Shown piece after piece: positions 12,101 through 23,276 of a stretch of 64,000 nucleotides of DNA. Made by a program: the position numbers and the translations under genes. The DNA is from Sabellastarte sp. h YS-2021 (lineage: Eukaryota; Annelida; Polychaeta; Sabellida; Sabellidae), in the NCBI GenBank assembly GCA_964017235.1, contig OZ024932.1, forward strand, positions 81,781,451 to 81,845,450. Reading direction: 5' to 3'. The notes beneath the pieces are model-generated. The model worked only from the letters and a program-made list of their open reading frames with translations, ran no database searches and was not told where the DNA came from. The stretch's first letter is position 1. Every line of letters begins with the position of its first letter.

Positions 12101-15100
12101 ATTATTTCAAGGAGTCAGGATTTCCTGTGTTTAATTTTAGTGTACAAATTCACCAAAATTAAGATATCTGTATTTCACTCTGTATTGTATTTTTTTCTGT
12201 ATCTACTACTCAACACTGATAGCCCGTACAGGTAAACCAGACAAACCCATATTGAACTTTGCACATGAAAATATATTCCCAGATATGGTTTCTTGTCCCG
12301 AATACTTGTACCCAGTCAGACTACAGGCGGTACATCCCGCAGTTAAGAGGTTTTACTCAGTGGCGGAATTGCCTCCAAGGATGCCTCATACCTTCCGAGA
12401 TTTGGTGTATCCATTCACACTGCTGGTGGTATGACCCATTGTTACAGGCGTTGGATGAAATGCCCTTTCCTTCAACTACCATCCAGGGGTTTGTATGCGA
12501 ACTGGTGACACAGTGGCCAAACGTCCAATCTCTCCACTCATGTCGCTGTATTACTCCGAAGCATGACCGGGTCACAACTTTTTATACACTGTGGACCACA
12601 CCTTCAGTTACCATATCAAAAAATCCTTTTGCGCATGGTCATGGTGAGATGGTCAGAGGCGGAAATTTTTAAAATGTTAAAACTTCCGTAGCATACATAA
12701 GGAATTTGATGTTTCACGACTGGGTCACAAGCTCACATATGGATGTCAGACAGTAGTTGAAGTACCGCCAGTAATGTGATTGGGATATAACTCTTCACTA
12801 ATATTGCTCACTTACTGTCCATACTTTATTTTCTGATCATACTTTGACCATTAATTATCCATTCTTTTCTACGTTAACTCTCCATACTTACCATACAGTG
12901 AAGACCCACCTGGAAGAGAGTAAGGAGTCGGTGCTGAGTTTTCCAGAGGGCTGTTGTAAGCGCTTGCTGTGGGTGATGTCACTACCCATAAATCTGCTCA
13001 TGTTGGTCACTGTGCCAGACTGTAGGAAGGAGCGCTGGCGCAAGTGGTGGCTGATGACATTTGTTATGTCCTGTGTGTGGATTGCAGCTTTCTCCTACCT
13101 CATGGTCTGGATGATCACTGTAGTGGGTATGTAAAGTTGTGTTACACATAATTTTTATTTCATTAATTTCTATCAGACTGAGTATTATGTACTGATTTCT
13201 ACATAATCACTGTCATGAGTGTGCATTAATTAAGAACTGGCCAAATTTTAGGTATCTGTGTTTTTCCCTTGAAATAATTCAGTTTATTGATTGTAGCCTT
13301 CTCCTAGCTCATGGTCTGAATGTTATAACTGTTCTGGTTAAAAGGGACTAATTTATGGAAATGAGTTACACATAGAAAATGAGTCTTTTATTTTGCATAG
13401 TTCTTGGAACACTGACTGTGTTGTTTATTTAGGAGAGACTTGGGGTGTTCCAGACACAGTAATGGGTCTTACATTCATTGCTGCTGGTGCCAGTGTGCCT
13501 GATGCAATTGCCAGTTTATTGGTTACTAGAGATGGTAAGCCAAAGAACATTTGTGTCAGGAATGTGAAATTGACCACAACGAATAAAAGTCATTCATGAG
13601 GTCAAGCCTTAAAACAAAGATAAATTTTACATTGTTATATTATCTGTTAAGCAAAAACTACCATGATTGTTGAAAGGTATTGGGAGTCATTTTTTTAAAT
13701 CTAAAAATTAATGTAATTTCTTCCTACTACAATCACTTAGATACAATATTGTTGAGTCATATTTTGCCTTTAACTTTTCTCCATAAATACTCATCAAAAG
13801 TATTATGATCGCTATCATATGACATGTCTTAAGCTAATAACCTGCTTTGTTTTGTTTATACCAGATAAAATGCACAAGGTATGATAATATAGTTATAATC
13901 TTTGCAAATGTTATTAAACTAGTTAAATAATTATTTCCTCAACTTATGGTGTTTGTTTCTCTCTAGTCCTATCCATGTCCCCTTACTTTATTGACAGGCT
14001 TAGGTGACATGGCTGTGTCCAATGCAATTGGAAGCAATGTATTTGATATCCTGCTGTGCCTAGGTTTGCCTTATTTCTTCAAGTCCTTGGTGTTCAATAA
14101 AGGGAACCCTGTACAAGTGTACAGTGCTGGTACGTCTAGACTCAAGTGTAAAAGTTTAAATAGACTGCAATTATTAAGATTTGGAAAATTTTGAGTTTTC
14201 ACATGATTTCATATCACTTTTCCTAAAGTAGTAACGTTGTCAGGAAATGCTTTAATTTTCAGCATCATAGATACTAATAGTTGCCAGTAACTAAAGCTGT
14301 TGCATTTACCTTTCATATTAATTATCTGGGTTTGTGTATAGAACATTAAATACTGTAACATGTTGTTTCAGTTAATGTATACTGTGGAACATATGTACAT
14401 ACAAGTACTAGTAATAACTTGAAATTAGTGCATTTATTTTCGGTCAGGGATCAAGTTTTGCTGCAAGCCACAAGCTACCGCAAGCAACATAGGACACATA
14501 TTATGTAAATATTTAAAGTTATTGGTGTCAAAATTTGCGTCTGGGTAAACTTAACGCAATGGTGAAAGAATATGTAAAATCTGACAAAAATTGATATATG
14601 CAAGTATTTATGGCTAAGGACATGAAGCCCATTTTTCATGCATCTTGACCTTCTATTTCAAGGTCAGTTATGATATTGAGAATATTTTTTCAAATAGATA
14701 ATAGATACATATGTAAACTTGAAAAGGTTTGCCCTTGAATTTCTTCATTGGAGGTCACCTAGACATTGCAAGTCTCCCACCAATACCCTTTTCAGCCATA
14801 TTTTGATATATTTAATTTGTAATTGTTGAAATAGAGACTGGAAGCCATTCAAATCTACATTTAGAGCTTAAGAAAAGTGTGATGTATTGATTATATGCTA
14901 ATGATTACCTTGGTCTTGTGCACCTTTTTCATCTTTTCATGATGGCCAGATTTTACATTTGACCCTTGCACCAAATGCAAACAGGATAGACTCGCACAAA
15001 AGGCCATACATCTCCCTAAGTTTTGGTCCTAGGGTTTGGAATATGAGAAGTTACAGGAAACCTTTGGTGATGTTAGATTTAATCTGTGATGTTTCCTTCA

Positions 15101-16976
15101 AGGTGAAATGATGTCCACTTTTACCCCACAGCCCTTAAGGGTGTAGGAAGTTGATTCTTGGCATGGACATTAGTTAGGGGTTGTAGGTGTGCAACGTCAT
15201 GGTCTGACCTTGATTTGACCTTTGACCTTACTGTAGTGACCTTGACCTATAAAATCTTGTCCGGGCTATATCTCGGAAACTGTAAGGTGTAGGAAGTTGA
15301 TACTTGGTAGGAACATTGGTTAGGAGTTGTAGGTGTGCAACATCATGGTCTGACCTTGATTTGACCTTTGACCTTGCTGTAGTGACCTTGACCTATAAAA
15401 CCTTGTCCCGGCTATATCTCAGCAACTGTAAGGTGTAGGAAGTTGATACTTGGTAGGGACATTGGTTGGGGGTAGTAGGTGTGCAGCGTCATGGTGTGAC
15501 CTTGATTTGACCCTTGTACTTGCCTTAGTGAACTTGACCTATAATACCTGGTCTTGGCTATATCTTGGAAACCGTAAGAGGTGTAGGAAGTTGATACTTG
15601 TTAGGGACATTGGTTAGGGGGTATAGGTGTGCTACGTCATGTGACCTTGATTTGACATTTGACCTTGCTGTAGCGACCTTGACCTATAAAATCTTGTCCA
15701 GGTTATATCTCAGAGACTGTAAGGTGTAGGAAGTTTATACTTGGTAGGGACATTGGTTGAGGGTTTTAGGTGTGCCCACGTCATGGTGCGACACTGATTG
15801 ACCTTTGACCTTGCTGTATTGACCCTTGCTGTAAAATCTTGTTGCACCTTTGGGTCTGTCTGTTGATGCAGATTAAGCACTGTTAAAGTCATATTAGAAT
15901 TCAGTAAGAATTTCCTTTTGCAAGTTCCCATTGTAACAGATGGAATTTCATCAAGTGAGCCATAGGCTTTTCTCCAACACCACACATAAGCATTCATTGA
16001 ATGTAATGCCACTTCTGTATGCATGGGTAATATTCAAAACATCCAAACCATAATTCGGCCATTTTTGGTTTACTGATAAATGCTGTCATTTTATTGTTGA
16101 ATTGTCTTGTTTTAATACTTCATCTTTATATACATTTATTTTCCTTCGATATTATTTTCTCTACTTAAGCATTATTTGGACCTTAATATAACTTACACTG
16201 CTCTGAAAGTATCTTGAACTTTGTACTGTTACACTACTTCTATATCTCATGGTGTTGAAAAATATTTCCCCAGGCTGTGGGGTACGGGCATCTCTGACGC
16301 TATTTCTTTCCTTGAACCTTACTCAGTAGAATTATCTGTAGTAGAATTATCTGTATAATGTAGAGATGCACTAAAGAGTTTAAGAGTCCCATTACTGCAG
16401 AACTAATAAGTACCCAAACATGTTTCATATTTGCATTTTCTCTTCAGGATACAAGTACTAGTACATGAAAAAAGGCAGGAAATGGTATTATTGGAGAAGA
16501 AAATTCATAAACATACATATAATTATATTTGTGATTTATAACATTTAAATCCATAATTCCTTAAAGTTATTTTCATTAAAGATGACTTTAACTCTGAAAA
16601 TACAGTCTAAACGTACACACTTTCTGTGGATGTCTACAATGTCTTTTGGATGTTCTGTACTTGTAGCTTGAACTTCTAAAATTGGACGTAACATCATCAG
16701 TTTGATTTGCCCTACACATTGTAAAATGTACTTGTATATTACACTTTCTAATATTTAATTCTTGCCTTGCTTTCAGGTTTGACCTACTCCTCGCTGACTT
16801 TACTTAGCACAGTAATTGTGCTACTTGTAAGCATTCACATCAATGGCTGGAAGTTGACTAAGAAGTATGGAGTTTTCCTCATGATTCTCTACATCCTCTT
16901 TAATGTGCTGGCCATCTTGTATGAACTCAATATCTTTGGTTATGTTCACCCTCCAACTTGTCCATCTAATTACTAG
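2974..16976 (+). CDS. SLC24A5-like: NCKX-type K+-dependent Na+/Ca2+ exchanger, 3' part of gene
   Basis: Membrane antiporter that exchanges Na+ for Ca2+ plus K+. The exons are 2974-3108 (probable), 12899-13126, 13433-13534, 13998-14129 and 16777-16976; all junctions are phase 1 and bounded by AG and GT. They encode about 265 residues to a TAG stop at 16974. Seen in the protein: a cytoplasmic-loop segment, a hydrophobic segment ending in [13 protein letters not shown], then the alpha-2 repeat with [21 protein letters not shown] and [11 protein letters not shown], which carries the two acidic residues used for cation binding in this family, then hydrophobic segments to the C-terminus. The [14 protein letters not shown] wording fits my memory of SLC24A5 better than SLC24A3/A4; this should be tested. 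The N-terminal half with the alpha-1 repeat is outside the window. DIRS copy A and a Helitron-like element lie in the large intron 3109-12898. A candidate AATAAA is at 17262. Confidence 0.85.
3109..3876. other. Intron sequence, no gene seen
   Basis: Part of the large exchanger intron if the exon at 2974 is real. Several short open frames on both strands show no domain. Confidence 0.4.
3877..4968 (+). mobile_element. Helitron-like non-autonomous element (HINE/pearl type)
   Basis: The 5' end carries GTATCCACCGG within a small palindrome (3882-3910). The 3' end carries the complementary subterminal repeat GGTGGATAC (near 4924), a GCATCTGGCCACAGATGC hairpin, and terminates in CTAG at 4965-4968 followed by TT. 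Between them is a core of ~147-bp tandem units. Subterminal inverted repeats, a 3' hairpin, a CTAG end and insertion next to TT are the marks of Helentron-derived non-autonomous elements; bivalve pearl elements share the tandem core. No Rep/helicase is encoded. Confidence 0.65.
4260..4880 (+). repeat. Tandem array, ~147-bp unit, about 4 copies
   Basis: The block ATCATGGGCT recurs near 4331, 4478, 4625 and 4772, each followed by a GACCTTGGGCC / TCAAGGTCAAA block and a TATAACTCGCTTATTATTGG block. It is the core of the surrounding Helitron-like element and matches the complementary strand of the array at 23520-24250. Confidence 0.8.
4969..5958. other. Intron sequence, no gene seen
   Basis: AT-rich sequence between the Helitron-like element and DIRS copy A. 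Open frames such as 5411-5662 have no motif or exon structure. Confidence 0.4.
5959..6110 (+). repeat. Left inverted terminal repeat of DIRS A
   Basis: Contains GCTTACCATGTGGGACT, then AGACATTTATAGTTGGCCGT and CTTTCTCGTTGGC, shared with the left ends of B (28023) and E (57938). The complement of its inner part (GGCCAACTATAAATGTCT) appears at the right end near 11604-11621. Confidence 0.8.
6342..8169 (+). pseudogene. DIRS A gag, broken
   Basis: Nucleocapsid-like protein of the element. It starts at MSAHQ; the N-terminal 60 residues carry a Cys/His cluster ([24 protein letters not shown]) followed by EEQ and a basic stretch. Next come low-complexity Ser/Pro/Lys-rich sequence, a conserved EVDTFRRIL region and a helical region with TLEKC. 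The frame shifts near 6780 and 7213-7400, and TAA at 7651 replaces a codon that is open in copy E. The LINE insertion follows. Not functional as it stands. Confidence 0.8.
8170..8430 (+). mobile_element. 5'-truncated LINE tail inserted in DIRS A
   Basis: Sequence absent from the aligned position in copies B, C and E. The first part reads [15 protein letters not shown] then a stop, which resembles the extreme C-terminus of L2/CR1-like LINE ORF2 proteins. It ends in a TTATTATTTATTA-type simple tail at 8388-8420. AACCAG before and AACGAG after may be a decayed target duplication. Confidence 0.55.
8431..8722 (+). pseudogene. DIRS A, C-terminal part of gag after the LINE insertion
   Basis: Resumes at [11 protein letters not shown] and runs through [20 protein letters not shown] and a Gly/Arg/Ser-rich tract, a likely nucleic-acid-binding tail. 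A TGA near 8680 interrupts what is an RGRG-rich end in copy E. Confidence 0.65.
8724..10443 (+). pseudogene. DIRS A reverse transcriptase / RNase H
   Basis: RT core seen as [30 protein letters not shown] and the catalytic HQYLDDWL box. After a TAG near 9369 and a frame change, RNase H follows with [31 protein letters not shown] and [21 protein letters not shown] sequence (TRHIPG here). Then comes the [14 protein letters not shown]...[13 protein letters not shown] region that ends the polyprotein in DIRS elements. The N-terminal fingers are missing: AGAAG at 8800 joins directly to ATGGGTATCG, whereas B has about 360 more bases there. Confidence 0.85.
10262..11175 (+). pseudogene. DIRS A tyrosine recombinase, inactive
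   Basis: The N-terminal SAM-like region ([51 protein letters not shown]) overlaps the end of the RT frame. The catalytic domain has HDIRAF and FYLKDL, but the usual CHWKAH box reads CNWKAH, and a deletion at 10687-10695 removes the segment that holds the first catalytic Arg (SGKRRSE in B). Integration activity is not expected. Confidence 0.85.
11167..11198 (+). promoter_or_regulatory. Purine tract (PPT-like) of DIRS A
   Basis: GAAAAGAA followed by an unbroken run of 24 G, directly after the recombinase frame. The same A-rich then G-rich order occurs at this place in B, C, D and E. It resembles a retroviral polypurine tract; that role is inference. Confidence 0.4.
11525..11561 (+). promoter_or_regulatory. 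Conserved 3' hairpin of DIRS A
   Basis: TTTACAG pairs with CTGTAAA 23 bases later, with an inner CCCG/CGGG stem around GTCTT. Counterparts are at 39227 (B) and 63736 (E). A smaller hairpin, GACAGT...ACTGTC, precedes it near 11480. Confidence 0.55.
11680..12898. other. Intron sequence, no gene supported
   Basis: Distal end of the large exchanger intron. Positions 12250-12670 are richer in GC than the surroundings, with open frames on both strands but no recognisable domain. Positions 11806-12235 also hold overlapping open frames with no motif. Confidence 0.4.
12899..13126 (+). CDS. SLC24A5-like: Exchanger exon: loop end and first C-terminal membrane segments
   Basis: Acceptor CCATACAG, donor GGTATGTAA. 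Encodes the end of the loop ([15 protein letters not shown]), a hydrophobic helix ([20 protein letters not shown]) and another ending in [10 protein letters not shown]. Phase 1 at both ends. Confidence 0.85.
13433..13534 (+). CDS. SLC24A5-like: Exchanger exon: alpha-2 repeat, first half
   Basis: Acceptor TTTATTTAG, donor GGTAAGCC. Encodes [19 protein letters not shown] and [14 protein letters not shown], the strongest family signature in the gene. Confidence 0.9.
13998..14129 (+). CDS. SLC24A5-like: Exchanger exon: alpha-2 repeat, second half
   Basis: Acceptor TTGACAG, donor GGTACGTC. Encodes [19 protein letters not shown], including the Ser-Asn and Asp positions that bind cations in NCKX proteins, then [14 protein letters not shown]. 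Confidence 0.9.
14130..16776. other. Last intron of the exchanger gene
   Basis: 2.6-kb intron. It holds a ~146-bp tandem array (15137-15850) and, at 15840-15910, a short block also found near 45485. No exon is missed as far as phase can show: flanking exons join in phase 1. Confidence 0.7.
15137..15850 (+). repeat. Tandem array, ~146-bp unit, about 5 copies
   Basis: GTGTAGGAAGTT recurs at 15141, 15287, 15433, 15581 and 15724 (spacing 146, 146, 148, 143). Each unit has a run of TGACCTTGA / TGACCTTTGACC blocks and a TATATCTC block. I see no hairpin or CTAG ends, so its carrier element is not identified. Confidence 0.85.
16777..16976 (+). CDS. SLC24A5-like: Exchanger last coding exon
   Basis: Acceptor CTTTCAG, then [30 protein letters not shown], a last membrane helix and [18 protein letters not shown] before TAG at 16974. 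The HxNGWKLxKKxG and YELxIxG patterns fit the C-terminus of NCKX5-like proteins. Confidence 0.9.
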
Positions 16977-19149
16977 TGCTGAAATGGTTATGTAAATGTA
17001 AGAAAACTGCTACAAGAAACGTGAGGTTCATCTTTTCTGATTATTTACTGGCATACATCTATTTAAAATCAGAAGTAATTGAGAAAGTATTGTTTTCAAA
17101 GGGTGCAAACTCAACACATTACCTGTTGAAAGTGAAGTTAAAAAAACACAACTTTGCCCTTTGTTTACACTAGATTATCTCAGTTTGTACTACTGGTAAT
17201 AATATGTTCAAATTAAGCATTGTTTATCATTTACTTTAGACTGGAAGTCCAGTGATCATTTAATAAACATGAAACTAATCAGGATTGGCAAATTGACGCA
17301 AAACTTACTGTTATGTCAGAAGTTTTTTTCCCAAATTAAGAATTTTTAAGGAACCTCAGAAGAAGTAGGTGTGTAAAGAAGGACTGGAGTGAAAGAAATT
17401 TTGTTCACTTGAATTAAACATGAAACTTTCAATTGTTTTGACTGTTAGTGTCACCACAAATAAAGGCAGTAATTTGTAATGTTATATGTATGATAAATGT
17501 GTGAAATGTTTTTAATCAGATCTTATTTTTAACTGGGACCCCTTTAGAAACTCTGATGGTTGCTCAGTATTATGAAAATGGGATCTGAATCTATAATTAC
17601 AGTCTTTGGTGATGGATTAACTCTCTCACACTTGATTTTCATTCATATGGGCGTTCTATCACAACACTGGCACAAAGATGTGTTGGTTCTATCACCAATC
17701 TCTATTCTTTCTGAATATCAAGACTTGTGGGTTTCACTTTATTGGTGACACTTTGTGCATTGAACATCATCTAGAATGATGTTAGTATTAGTCTGATATA
17801 TTACACAAAAGGTACTCTATATTAGCAATTGTAGAACACAGGTTAATGTCAACAGTTTAAGAGATTCAATTTATATTCTTAGTTTTCAAGTTTCCTGGCA
17901 ATTGTAAAAACCTAAACCTGAAATAGAGGACTAATTATATTGGTCACTGAATGATTTTGTAATATACATCTACATGGTGGCAGCTCTGTGATATGCTGTA
18001 TATTTGCTTGAAATAACAGTTTCTGGATGTATTATATTTATGTAGGAAATAAAGGACTGTTGTGCTGCTTGTAGACAGCTTGAACAAAATCACAGGAACT
18101 TACGCATTTCATATACACATTCACAAGTTTAAATGTCTTAGCTATACAATATGTCATATTCCTGAAAATCATTTCCTCAAGAAGAAATAATGATGTAGAG
18201 TTTTCAAGTTAAAATATAGTTCTGTTACTTGAATACAATGGAAGATAAAATAGTGGAAAAATTAAATCAAAAAAAAAAAAAAAAAAAAAAAGGAAGGAAA
18301 AAACAAAAATCAAATTCTTGGTCACAAATATTAAACACCCGGCCTTCCTGGTAAACACATGGTATTTCCTGTTTTGCAAAACATATGGACCAGTACTACC
18401 TATATATAGCAAAGGTTACATGTAGACTTGTAACTTTGAAACATTTCCACTAAGAATTAATCACTTTGCACAAGGCCACTCAGCACAAATGCAAGTGCTA
18501 CTATAGGTTTGAAATGTAATTTCAATCCTTGGTTGTATAGTCTTGATCATTTACTTGGTAATGCAACTTGTGTAGCATATTGAAATTAACCATGAACTAT
18601 TAACCAGAGAAATACTGCATGTGCAGTGTATTACCAGTATTATACAACCAAATGATGTGGTATTGTGGTTTACATCAAGTTAAATAAGCAACATTTAGCA
18701 AATACTCCTTTGCTGGATGAAAAACTAGACAAAGAAACACTCAGGGGATTATGCTTCATAGTGTCTGACTAATCTTGGTCACAGATCTGTTTTCACATTA
18801 GGTAATTACGAAATTGATAAAAAATGGAAAAAAATAAATTAATATCAGGGAATAAATTGTTTCACAAATTTAGCCATAGCCATTTTGCTATGGTATTATT
18901 CACATTAGTAGCTTATATAACTTTGAAGTAATATTAAAATTTATTACTTAAACTGTATTGCCAAATGCATACCGGTAATGTACATAGTGTGAAGAAACTC
19001 AAAGTAGTACTAGCATTTAGTGTAAGAAGACAGATATATTAATCACTATTTCTCCACAATCTTAAGAGATCATCTTGTTAGTCTGTGTGTATAGGGGGAT
19101 ATATACACATGTATACAGTTACATATATGATAATGCATGCTTAACTTAC
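16977..19149. other. 3' UTR and intergenic, no gene seen
   Basis: AT-rich sequence with an A run at 18269-18290. Open frames are short and lack motifs. Confidence 0.5.
17262..17267 (+). terminator. Candidate poly(A) signal of the exchanger gene
   Basis: First AATAAA downstream of the stop, about 290 bases into the 3' UTR. Another lies near 17458. Confidence 0.4.
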
Positions 19150-19536
19150 CAGGATCTATATTCACTAACACTCTAAGAATAAGAGTTTTCTTAGAATGTT
19201 GCAATTTTTTTAGAAAAAATTCTTAGATCAAATTTTAAAAAAAATTCTAATGATGAAAAATTTTCAAACTTTTAGTAAAGTGTATTTGCAATGTTTTTTT
19301 TGTTTTTTTTTTGTATACAAATAATACCTGAACGTGGGTAAACAACTGAAATACTAATATTACCTGTTTTCCACACAGGTATTGCATTCAGGCATTATTA
19401 CTTCAGAAGTCTTAAAAATCTCATGAATTTAAAAATTATTATTGTTGGAATTTTTTTTTTGTCTTTGAATTCTTCTTAGAAAATTGTTTTCATGGAAAAT
19501 TCTAAGAATAAGAATATTAGTGATTATGGGCCCGGA
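19150..19536. mobile_element. Possible short TIR element
   Basis: The left end reads CCAGGATCTATATTCACTAA with CTAAGAATAAG. The complement of the right end reads CCGGGCCCATAATCACTAA with CTTATTCTTAGAA. The inside is A/T-rich with repeated TTCTTAGAA-like words and no coding capacity. The ends match only in part, so this is a modest call. Confidence 0.4.
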
Positions 19537-19979
19537 TATTTATGATGTAAGAATCTCTGTATGTTCTTTATATTCACAAATATCGCCCTGCAATTTACCC
19601 CTGCATAAGTAAAACATCTTCCACATGACAGGAGGTCCATGCCCACAAAACTAATTAGATACAAATGAAATTGAATAACAATTGCAACAATCTTTTTTTT
19701 CACCAATTATACTACGCAGAAGAATTGAGCTCTATTTTGTACGCTGATGACTCTGATCTGATTAAACTTAGGGAATTCTTCCAAATGAAAATGGCTTCTT
19801 ATCCAGTTGGATCATTTCTTGTGTTTATTTGCATCAGTTTGTATATTTCAAATAGCCATCTGAATTTATGCCCTAATCCATAAGCCAGAAAATGTCTGGT
19901 ACCTTTTAAACATGTTAGAAGTTCTACTGAATGAGGTGTTGTGAATGTTAGGAGGTGATGTTCCATTATTGCGATCATG

Positions 19980-20480
19980 TCCCCAGTTGGAATACGATCC
20001 CTCATTCTTGCTGTTCAGGAGGTTGATCTTTTCTGTCAGAATGATCTTAAAGTCATCAACAACTACAATCAGGCTGATCGTGTACAGAAGTTCTGGTGCT
20101 TCCAGAGAGCGCCCGATTCAGCATTCAGCAGTCCATCGGGAATGGTTTACGACAATATTAAAGTGTTTGAATTTATCGTAAATTGCTCCTGGTGCAATCA
20201 GATCCTGCAATCTGGAATATATTTTAAACCCATCATAAACCTATGAAGCCATTCGTAAAGTCATCTTTTTTGATCTCATAGCGATCTTAAGCTATGTTTT
20301 TCATCTAAAGTTGATCTTTAAGGTTTGTAAACCAATCAGATGGATCAGGCAACTATCACAAACTTTTTGGGAACCTATCGGAAGACTTCCTGAAGCAATC
20401 ACAGCATTAATCGGAAAGCTATCTTGAAATATCAGGAACCTATCTTAAACTTATATTAAACTACATGCATCGATCCTGAA
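19980..20480. repeat. GATC-rich quasi-repeat
   Basis: GATC occurs about twelve times in 500 bases, set in loosely repeated words such as TGATCTT, CCTATC and AAACCTATGA. No fixed period is visible. The 56280-56410 stretch upstream of the - strand gene has a similar texture (ATACGAT, GATAACCAT). Confidence 0.4.
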
Positions 20481-21705
20481 TGTTTTCATTTTTTCCAGGA
20501 AGTTTATGATCAGATTGCAATAATGGGACAGTCCCATAAGTCTTCCATATAGCTGTTCATTGCAGTAAACATCCAGGTAAATGCCCAAGGGGCTTTGAAT
20601 TTTTCCAAAATAAGATGAATCACTTTGAACTTGGGAAAAAAACATCTATCTTGGGTTAATTGGGCTATGACGATGAAAGTAATTATGGTGTATATGAAGT
20701 GATTAAAGAACACTTTGCTCAATTTAGTTTATCAATAAAAAGTAATGGTAATTAACATATGTTTTGGATGTATTTTAACAGTGCCTATTATGTATGAGGT
20801 AAGCTGAATTGGTTGTATACAAAGAAGTTGTCTTAAATGTTGGTCTTTAACCTACCATATCTAATTATTGTGATACTTTAAATTTTTCTATAAAATGCCA
20901 GAATTGTGTTTATGGTAACTTTTAAGCCATCACACACCTGTGAGGATCAGTATCCAGTAGGAGAGAATTATTTATGTCATTATACAACTAATAGTAAGTT
21001 GTATGTGTGGTTATCCTACAGAATACTATATCTGATTTTGCTCTGAAAAAAGTGCATTATTTTGTTCCCTGGTTTGCCTTCCTATTGCTCGAAATAGAGG
21101 ACAATTGATAAAATTTAGGGTTTTCTGACTGTTGAAACAAGTATATTTTAATTCACATGAATTTTCCCTGAAATTTTATTAGCCTTCTTTAATTTTAAAA
21201 TGTGATACATTTCCTTTTTTGCCAAATGTTTAATGGATATTTGAATTTATCTGCTTAAACTTGACACTTAACAAGTGTTTATAATAAGTAGTTTAACCAG
21301 CTAGGAAACTCATTAGGTATACTTCATATTTTTTGTCATATGTACTCGTCATACTTTGTGTTTTATTGTGTAGTAATGTGTCACTGTTCACTATGGGGAA
21401 TAGAGATGTATAATATTTGGCACAAAATCACAATTGTTGGTATACTTATGTTCATTTATCCATTTGTATAATGTCTTCAATTATGTAATCATATGTAAAT
21501 GTTCAAAATAAGTAAAATCTATCATTGTCTATGTTTAGAGTACTTCTTTTGTGAAAAGTGCATATACATTAACCCAAGGGAATATAAAAAGGTTGCTGTG
21601 TAGATTTTTTTCAATATTTTACATAAAGGTAATTGTCTTTGTCATACACTAGGAGTATCTAAATTTATTTTATGTACCACTGCTATGATATATAGACTTA
21701 CTACC
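20480..21705. other. No gene seen
   Basis: AT-rich intergenic sequence, with no splice-bounded coding segment or repeat that I can define. Confidence 0.5.
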
Positions 21706-22125
21706 TCCATCAGGGGGTTATGTTTTTGGGTGTATTCATTTGTCATTTTGTGTTAGTGATTTTTTTAAATTAAAAAAAAAAAAACCAAAAAAAAACCAAA
21801 CCAGATCTTTATGAATTAATGTGGGCAGGGTCCTACAAAATGAATAAATGATTAAACATTGAGAAAGATCAGAATCATATTCTGGATACAAAGTGAAAAA
21901 AAAAAAAGATTAAAGAAAACTTGAACCTTAAAGGTCCCATTTTTAATGTGTTTCCAGCGACTTTGGCTTTCTGATTAACATTACTAATAAAGTAACGAGT
22001 GGATCTCCATAATTTTTTTTATGTAGGTAGGGTCAGGCCAAACAAAGTAGGGATTACATTTTGGAAAAGATCAGAATCATAATCCTGATGGTGGAGGTCT
22101 GCCCTCTACAAGTGCTTTCTAGTTA
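21706..22125 (+). repeat. Interspersed repeat, TACCTCC...CTTTCTAG type
   Basis: Starts TACCTCCATCAGGGGGTTAT and ends GGTGGAGGTCTGCCCTCTAC / AGTGCTTTCTAG, a pair of end sequences I associate with a widespread animal interspersed repeat. It has internal A-rich tracts and no coding capacity. A diverged partial copy is at 25525-25735. Confidence 0.45.
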
Positions 22126-23276
22126 GAATTTGCAGTTATCTGTTACAGCTCACTAAATTTTTTTTTTCATTCCATTCAAAGAGATCTCGTTTCTTGTGTA
22201 TTGGCAAGCTGTTATTGTTACACAGTTTAACCATGGTTAATGTTATATCAAGGTGACCACAAAAGTACTTCTACTTACTTGGCAATTCTATATACCAAGT
22301 TTAATTTCAGTTGAAAAGTACACTTCTACTGGAAAAGGAATTTGACTTATAGGATTTGTGCTGAAAGGAATTTATAGTTCAATATGATGTTTGCTGCCAT
22401 GGTTACACTACTATCAATTAATACTGCTACATTTCGCAAAAATTTATGTGAAAGAGTACTATTAATATTTCTTGTTTTAAATGTCACACAGCTGACATGG
22501 TATAGTATTACATAAAAGTGATAAAACAGTATTGCTTGTAGCACCAATAATTTGTAGTCAGGTGTTACAAAACTATGTGCACCAAGCCTTTTGTTTGTGT
22601 ACTATGCTGTTCATGCCTGCACATATCTGCCTACATCCATGCGTTAACTTAACCCACAGGGATCAAAGCCTTTGTTTCATAAAATATGTTTTACAAGTTT
22701 TAAGTCAACAACATTGTGTAAAACCATTTTAACAAACACATGTTAACAGCATGTGTTATACTATTAATATCAAAGTTACAGCTTAATGCAATAGGCACAT
22801 AGTAATTACAGTATTATTGTTATGAAAAAAAAATGTATGCTTAGTTGCGAGTATTACTTAATAAAGAAATATGGCAGGGAGGAGGACAAACATTTTAGTA
22901 AGACAATATGATATTACATTTGAGAAAATAGGGGATTAGCTTTATAAAATCATGTGTATATATATATATATATATATCAAAGCTGATTACAAAAGCTGCT
23001 ATCTATAAAGAGTATTCACTCTCAATTCAGTCTTTAGATTTTAACTGCTTCATCTCTTGTACTGAGCTTTGTGTGTGTAGTACATTACAAAATGAGTTAT
23101 CAATGTTGATATGAAAATGTTAGTACTCTTTCAGTGCAATTTTTCCCCCAAAAAATGTGAAATTTCCCCTCTTTAAAGTTAAGCAAACACCATCACACCT
23201 TTATTTGAAAAAAAAAATGCAACATTTAAATGATTTAATACAAGCAATGCAGTTTGATATGGTTACAAGAAAAAAA
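22126..23276. other. No gene seen; (TA)n microsatellite
   Basis: AT-rich sequence. A (TA)11-like run lies at 22957-22978. Confidence 0.5.

Noticed and set aside
11806..12235. 127- and 75-codon frames on opposite strands
   Set aside because: Low-complexity hydrophobic or Lys-rich translations with no motif; likely chance in AT-rich DNA.
12250..12672. Overlapping open frames in a GC-richer patch before the exchanger exons
   Set aside because: No domain, and neither frame gives phase-correct exons to the exon at 12899. Could be a fragment of an unknown repeat.
15710..16024. 104-codon frame on the - strand in the exchanger intron
   Set aside because: Partly overlaps the tandem array and a block repeated near 45485; no domain.
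22957..22978. (TA)n run as an origin or promoter
   Set aside because: Plain dinucleotide microsatellite with no further signal.
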